DNA of 42,717 nucleotides from an uncultured Collinsella sp. (GTDB lineage Bacteria; Actinomycetota; Coriobacteriia; Coriobacteriales; Coriobacteriaceae): assembly GCA_900546115.1 (NCBI GenBank), contig URBQ01000026.1, forward strand, positions 1-42,717, read 5' to 3'. This document shows, one piece after another, positions 38,905 through 42,717 of the stretch. Below the pieces are notes generated by a model. The model did not search any database, was not told the DNA's origin, and worked only from the letters and a program-made list of their open reading frames with translations. Made by a program: the position numbers and the translations under genes. How positions within the stretch are numbered: position 1 is the stretch's first letter; each line of letters opens with the position of its first letter.

Positions 38905-40553
38905 CGCTGATCACCCTCGCGCGACCAGGGAAGGCGGATACGCGGGCGTTCGGTGCGCGTTGCACGGTCGGCGACCATATCGCTCCAAGGGCCGACGGCG
39001 CACCCCAGTTCCACGAGCATCTCGCGCGTGGCCTCGCGCACGCTAGTCGCAAAAGCGCTGGTCTGCCCCACTGCCTCGTCAGCGCGCCCAAACGCCATGA
39101 GCGCGGCGAGATCCTGCCCGCCATCGGCGATACGAATCTTGGAGCTTAACGCACAGGCAATCTCAAAGCGCATGGCGACGTCCTCGTCTGCCCCGCGCGC
39201 ACCGAACCGGTTGAACACGGCGCTCATGCGCGTGCGCGGCACACCTACTCGACCTGCCAGTTCAATGACGCGCGATGCCGATGCCGCGGACGACACCGCC
39301 GCATCGCCAACGACCAGGCAACGGTCGCTCGCCGCCACCGCAGCCGCCACGGCGTCGCCCCAAAAGACCGAGGTATCGATAAAGACCACGTCGGATTCGC
39401 GACGCAGAACATCAAGCAGTAGCTCCACCGGACGTGCCATGAGCTCGGCTTGCTCGGGCGCCGCGACGGGACCCCAGAGCGTAACGCCCGGCGCCACGCG
39501 CATCGATGTGGCTACGATATCCGGCTCGGTGAGCGTGCCCGCCGCCGACGGCTCGATAAGTGCCGCCATATCGCGCGGAGCATCGACGCCTAACAAGTCG
39601 TAAAGGTTTCCAAACATCAGGTCCAGGTCGAGCACGGCGGCACGCAAGCCCAACAGCGACGATGTGTGTGCCATGGTGGCAACGATCGTCGACTTGCCGC
39701 AACCGCCCGAACCCGAAATGGCGCAGATGACCGGAGCTCGATGCGGCGAAGCGGCAGCGTCTGCCGGCGGCATCGGAGGCGGCGGGGCGGGCGTCGGTGA
39801 CAGCGTCCCCGTCTCCCCCGCCGCAACCACACGCTGCGTCCAAGCCGGCATGGCAGCTTGTTCGGTCTGCGAGGCAGGCTCGTTCTGCGCAATCTGCTCA
39901 TGCTGCATCAGCGACAACTCGCCGCACCCGGCAAGGCCCTCAACTTCGTCGAGTTCATCCGCCAGATTCACGCCGTGCACGTATCCCATATCTACTGCCG
40001 GGGAGTCGCCAGCATGCTGCGCCGGCCCTCCAGCGTCATCATATACAAGGGGGTTCCGGGGGCGCCGATCATGCTCGGCTTCCGCTTTTCCATAATCATC
40101 AACACGCGGGCCTCTTGTAGCGCGAGGCGCCCCGGGTTCCCTATCAACAAAAGCATCGGGCTCAATCGTCATGCGCCGATCGGAATCAACCGCTCCCTCG
40201 CCCGCGCGCCCGTTGCCGCATATACTGTGTGCAGCGATGACCTCGGTCGCCCCCGCGCGAAACAGCCCCTCGATATCCGACGGATCGAGCGCTTCTATCA
40301 ACACGACCACGCGACTCACGCGGCCTTCGGCCGTCAGGCGCGCAACAGTCTTGTGCACATCTTCGGCATCAAACAGAGACGCCGCGATGATGGCAGCCCC
40401 GCGGCGCGACGGAAACGCCCGCGCCATGGAAACCAGCCCGTCCAGGTCACCCACGCGAAGCACCTGTGCACCCGCATCACGGCCCTCGACTTCCCGCTGC
40501 AACAGCCCGTAATCGCCGCACGCGCAGCACGCAAGCCAGATCGCCTTCATCAC
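38901..40553 (-). CDS. tadZ: TadZ/CpaE-like localisation ATPase with deviant Walker A
   Basis: MinD/ParA-superfamily protein of 550 residues that positions the Tad machine. Residues 1-110 look like an atypical receiver domain. Residues 110-270 are a long low-complexity linker (PAPPPPMPP near the end). The ATPase part starts at about 273: Walker A is G281-SGGCGKST, lacking the signature Lys of the MinD form KGGxGKT, followed by AVLDLDLMFGNLYDLLG and VVFIDTSVFWGD. The start is one of two adjacent ATGs (40553 or 40550) overlapping the cpaB stop. The linker makes it longer than most TadZ. Confidence 0.88.
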   Translation of the reverse strand: MMKAIWLACCACGDYGLLQREVEGRDAGAQVLRVGDLDGLVSMARAFPSRRGAAIIAASLFDAEDVHKTVARLTAEGRVSRVVVLIEALDPSDIEGLFRAGATEVIAAHSICGNGRAGEGAVDSDRRMTIEPDAFVDREPGAPRATRGPRVDDYGKAEAEHDRRPRNPLVYDDAGGPAQHAGDSPAVDMGYVHGVNLADELDEVEGLAGCGELSLMQHEQIAQNEPASQTEQAAMPAWTQRVVAAGETGTLSPTPAPPPPMPPADAAASPHRAPVICAISGSGGCGKSTIVATMAHTSSLLGLRAAVLDLDLMFGNLYDLLGVDAPRDMAALIEPSAAGTLTEPDIVATSMRVAPGVTLWGPVAAPEQAELMARPVELLLDVLRRESDVVFIDTSVFWGDAVAAAVAASDRCLVVGDAAVSSAASASRVIELAGRVGVPRTRMSAVFNRFGARGADEDVAMRFEIACALSSKIRIADGGQDLAALMAFGRADEAVGQTSAFATSVREATREMLVELGCAVGPWSDMVADRATRTERPRIRLPWSREGDQR

Positions 40554-41209
40554 TCGTCGCCTCCGCTCTTTTTGCCGCGCGCCGTGGCGGGAATCGTCAA
40601 GCTGACCGTTCCCTTGCCCGAGGCTCCCAGCAGTTCCTTGACGTCTTCGGGGTCAGCCGCCAGTGTCACCCATTCGATCTTGCCCTCGCGCGTGGCACCG
40701 GAATCCTCACTGGTATCGATCACGTACGCGCCGCACAGCCGATCGGTCACGCCGTCTTTTTGCACATACACATCCACGTAGCTGCCCACGCCTGTAGCAC
40801 CGCCGACCGAGTGCTCGGCATCGACCGCCACCGAAACGGCGACCTTGCCCTTAGGCACCTCGAGCTTGCGGCTCTCGACCTTGGTGTAGACATTGCAGAT
40901 CACGGCATTTTTCGGAATACGCGAAGTCGTCACGTCGCCGCGCACCTGGCGCAGCTCGGTCGCCGCGTCACGCGGCAGCAGACTCGTCAGCCACTCCTGG
41001 GTTATGACATTGGTCTCATCGAGGGTCTCGCCCACATCGATATCGCGCGCCGCGACGCATACCTCGACGCGATCGCCACCGTACTTGGCCAAGGTCTCAG
41101 CCTGGACCTGTTCGGCTTGTGAGCGGATCGATGAGCCGTAAACCATGCAGAGCAGAGCAGCGAGCACGCCCGCGACCAGACTGATGGCGATGCGCTTGCT
41201 CTTGTTCAC
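40550..41209 (-). CDS. cpaB: CpaB/RcpC-like SAF-domain protein
   Basis: Tad-locus protein of 219 residues. A single N-terminal helix (AISLVAGVLAALLCMVYGS, about 8-26) leads to an external SAF domain (VEVCVAARDIDVGETLDETNVI, typical of CpaB/RcpC and related antifreeze/flagellar proteins) and a second beta-rich domain (VAVSVAVDAEHSVGGATGVGSYVDVYV). In Gram-negatives it supports the secretin; this organism has no secretin gene here, so it may bind wall glycans. I use GTG 41209 because AGAGGAG lies 6 bases upstream. It is the first gene of the operon. Confidence 0.87.
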   Translation of the reverse strand: MNKSKRIAISLVAGVLAALLCMVYGSSIRSQAEQVQAETLAKYGGDRVEVCVAARDIDVGETLDETNVITQEWLTSLLPRDAATELRQVRGDVTTSRIPKNAVICNVYTKVESRKLEVPKGKVAVSVAVDAEHSVGGATGVGSYVDVYVQKDGVTDRLCGAYVIDTSEDSGATREGKIEWVTLAADPEDVKELLGASGKGTVSLTIPATARGKKSGGDE

Positions 41210-41283
41210 GGCCGCTCCTCTCATGGCAGTGCCGGGCGAATGCCCGTACCACCATTGTCTGGGCGGTCAGAGTGCAAAGCGGC

Positions 41284-41371
41284 GCAATCGCAATCTTGGT
41301 TTTCGATGTCAAACCAATCGCTGACCAAAAGCTGACCAGCCCGTCAAGCTCGTGGCAAGGTTTTGGTCAGC
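41284..41371 (-). promoter_or_regulatory. Tad operon promoter with GCTGACC half-sites
   Basis: Minus-strand TTGACA (41307-41312) is a consensus -35 with a poor -10 near 41284-41289 (GATTGC). Two direct GCTGACC copies lie 11 bases apart (41320-41326, 41331-41337) just upstream of the -35, and an inverted copy completes an 11-bp inverted repeat (41320-41330 with 41361-41371). The position and weak -10 suit an activator. Confidence 0.45.
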
Positions 41372-41409
41372 ACGTCAGCAAACTGCATGTTTCGAGGCTT
41401 TTCCGCAGC

Positions 41410-41443
41410 AAAAAGCCGTCTCCCGAACAGTTGGGAGACGGCT
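41410..41443 (-). terminator. Intrinsic terminator of rsgA
   Basis: A perfect 11-bp stem AGCCGTCTCCC/GGGAGACGGCT with an 8-base loop, followed on the minus strand by TTTTT. It separates rsgA from the Tad operon. Confidence 0.93.
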
Positions 41444-41460
41444 GTCATAGGAAAAATCAA

Positions 41461-42645
41461 TTACAGATGGACATCGGGATCGAGCATTTGAGCGCTCACG
41501 CGCATGGATGACGCCAGATTTTGGAAAGTTTCCAGACGCAGGCTGTCGATCTGCCCGGCGTCCTCGGCCTCGCGAACGGCGCAACCCGGTTCGTGGGTAT
41601 GCGTGCAGTCGCCAAACTGGCACGCACGCGATGCCTCGACAATCTCGGGGAAGGCGCGTGCCAGACCCCGCTCGTGACCCACGAGCGGCAAACTGCGCAG
41701 ACCCGGGGCATCGGCGATCACGCCGGCGTCGCCCGGCAGCGCCACCATCACGCGCGCGACGGTAGTGTGACGGCCCTGGTCGTCGCGTTCGCGCACACCG
41801 CCGGTCGCCAACGTATCGTGGCCCAGCAGTGCATTGAGCAGCGTCGACTTGCCGGCACCCGACTCGCCCAGAATCATGGCGCAGCTCCCGGCAGGCACGC
41901 AGGCACGGACCTCGTCCAGACCGCGGCCCTCGGCAGAAGACGTCAAGATCACGCGCACGTCCGGACCCACCAGACGGCGCACGCGGTCCAGATCGCGCTC
42001 GAGCTCCCCGGCATCGCAGCGGTCAGCCTTGGTGAGCACCACCACCGGCTCGGCATCGCAGTCGAGCGCCAACACCAGCGAGCGCGCCACACGGTCGAGC
42101 AGCACCTCGCCGGCACCGAGCGCCTGCACGATTAGCACGCTATCCACGTTGGAGCAGAGCACCTGGCGCTCTCCGCGGGCACGGCCGCGCCAACGCTCAA
42201 AGCTCGTACGGCGCGGCAGTACGCATTCAATCACGCCCATATCGTGCCCGGGAGCGCGGCGCACCGCCACACGATCGCCCACGGCAGGCAGCAGGACCTC
42301 GTCCCCACCGCGCGACTTGGCAAATCCCACGGCATGCTCGGCGCGGAAGGTATCGTCGGCAGTCGCCACCAGCGGAAACCCACGATCCAAGCGCACCACG
42401 GCGCCAAGCTGCATCTGCTCGGGCTCCTCGGCATGTGCGCAGAAATCATCAAAGGCAGCCTGCTGAGCTTCATCGACCGGCAGGTCATCGAACGCCGGAA
42501 CGTCCTGCAGCGCGTCGAGTCCCGGCACGCTCGCCAGCAGCTCCTCGGCAGACGCGGGAGCCTCGGTCGCGAGCTTCCGACGACGATCGCGCTTAGCCCG
42601 CGCCCCCGTCGTCTTTTTCTTCGCTTTAGCCTTAGCCTTGCCCAC
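41461..42645 (-). CDS. rsgA: Ribosome small subunit-dependent GTPase A
   Basis: RsgA (YjeQ) is a circularly permuted GTPase that helps mature the 30S ribosomal subunit. An N-terminal Lys-rich stretch and an acidic region (about 20-90) precede the OB-fold domain. GTPase motifs are in permuted order G4 VVVLTKADRC, G1 GESGAGKSTLLNALLG and G3 IADAPGLR, followed by the zinc knuckle CQFGDCTHTHEPGC. I use GTG 42645 after GGGAGG, giving 394 residues; a longer frame to 42696 has no site. The N-terminal extension is longer than in typical RsgA. Confidence 0.96.
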   Translation of the reverse strand: MGKAKAKAKKKTTGARAKRDRRRKLATEAPASAEELLASVPGLDALQDVPAFDDLPVDEAQQAAFDDFCAHAEEPEQMQLGAVVRLDRGFPLVATADDTFRAEHAVGFAKSRGGDEVLLPAVGDRVAVRRAPGHDMGVIECVLPRRTSFERWRGRARGERQVLCSNVDSVLIVQALGAGEVLLDRVARSLVLALDCDAEPVVVLTKADRCDAGELERDLDRVRRLVGPDVRVILTSSAEGRGLDEVRACVPAGSCAMILGESGAGKSTLLNALLGHDTLATGGVRERDDQGRHTTVARVMVALPGDAGVIADAPGLRSLPLVGHERGLARAFPEIVEASRACQFGDCTHTHEPGCAVREAEDAGQIDSLRLETFQNLASSMRVSAQMLDPDVHL

Positions 42646-42717
42646 AGATGCCTCCCAGCACAAAACCACACAACTGAGCAGGTATTTTACCCACAAAAAA
42701 GAGTCGGTCGAGCAAAC

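Overview
The window looks like chromosomal core sequence from a GC-rich Coriobacteriia (Actinomycetota) anaerobe, most like Collinsella. This is inference from gene style: paired YhgE/Pip membrane proteins, a compact Gram-positive Tad pilus operon with no secretin, actinobacterial-style short intergenic gaps, and lineage-restricted hypothetical proteins. Nearly every gene is on the minus strand. The only plus-strand genes I support are a D,D-carboxypeptidase (15816-17156) and a 57-residue membrane protein (22201-22374). No rRNA, CRISPR array, IS element or prophage was seen.

Layout. 1-5030: two abutting YhgE/Pip-type membrane proteins. 5031-5428: gene-free region with a candidate operator, a GGGGACG hairpin and a large structured repeat. 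5429-8159: htpG and a GNAT acetyltransferase. 8199-10263: Wzz-like protein, BY-kinase and PHP-type tyrosine phosphatase, the control trio of capsule or exopolysaccharide export, with no glycosyltransferases nearby. 10459-15618: two kinase/regulator pairs (PhoRB-like and VanSR-like) flanking a solitary pstB, with dacA divergent from the VanSR-like pair. 17288-20632: tRNA-Ser(GCU), an 813-residue TPR-ended hypothetical protein, tRNA-Arg(ACG) and a small hypothetical protein. 20806-24977: serS, the small membrane protein, proC, rlmH, a Band 7 protein and tRNA-Leu(CAG). 25021-30519: tatD, rsmA, metG, rsmI and a GH5-like protein that lacks the acid/base glutamate. 30814-31560: tRNA-Phe(GAA) and a toxin-antitoxin pair with a palindrome upstream. 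31619-41209: an eleven-gene Tad (Flp) pilus operon running cpaB, tadZ, tadA, tadB, tadC, flp, an unknown gene, a second pilin-like gene, tadE, tadG, tadE and DUF192. 41461-42645: rsgA.

How it fits together. The Tad operon encodes ATPase, localisation ATPase, platform proteins, major pilin and several minor pilin-like proteins. Four of these share an A-Q-x-T-x-E processing motif, but no prepilin peptidase is present, so that enzyme must be encoded elsewhere. Genes in the operon mostly overlap by 1-4 bases, and a set of GCTGACC half-sites lies just upstream of a consensus -35. The most unusual non-coding signals are (i) a structured element at 5317-5414 whose core (12-nt box, 9-nt spacer, 6-bp tetraloop hairpin) recurs with a different hairpin sequence at 30625-30661, and whose right end recurs at position 1; (ii) a nested palindrome at 22376-22528; and (iii) an intrinsic terminator inside the htpG leader.
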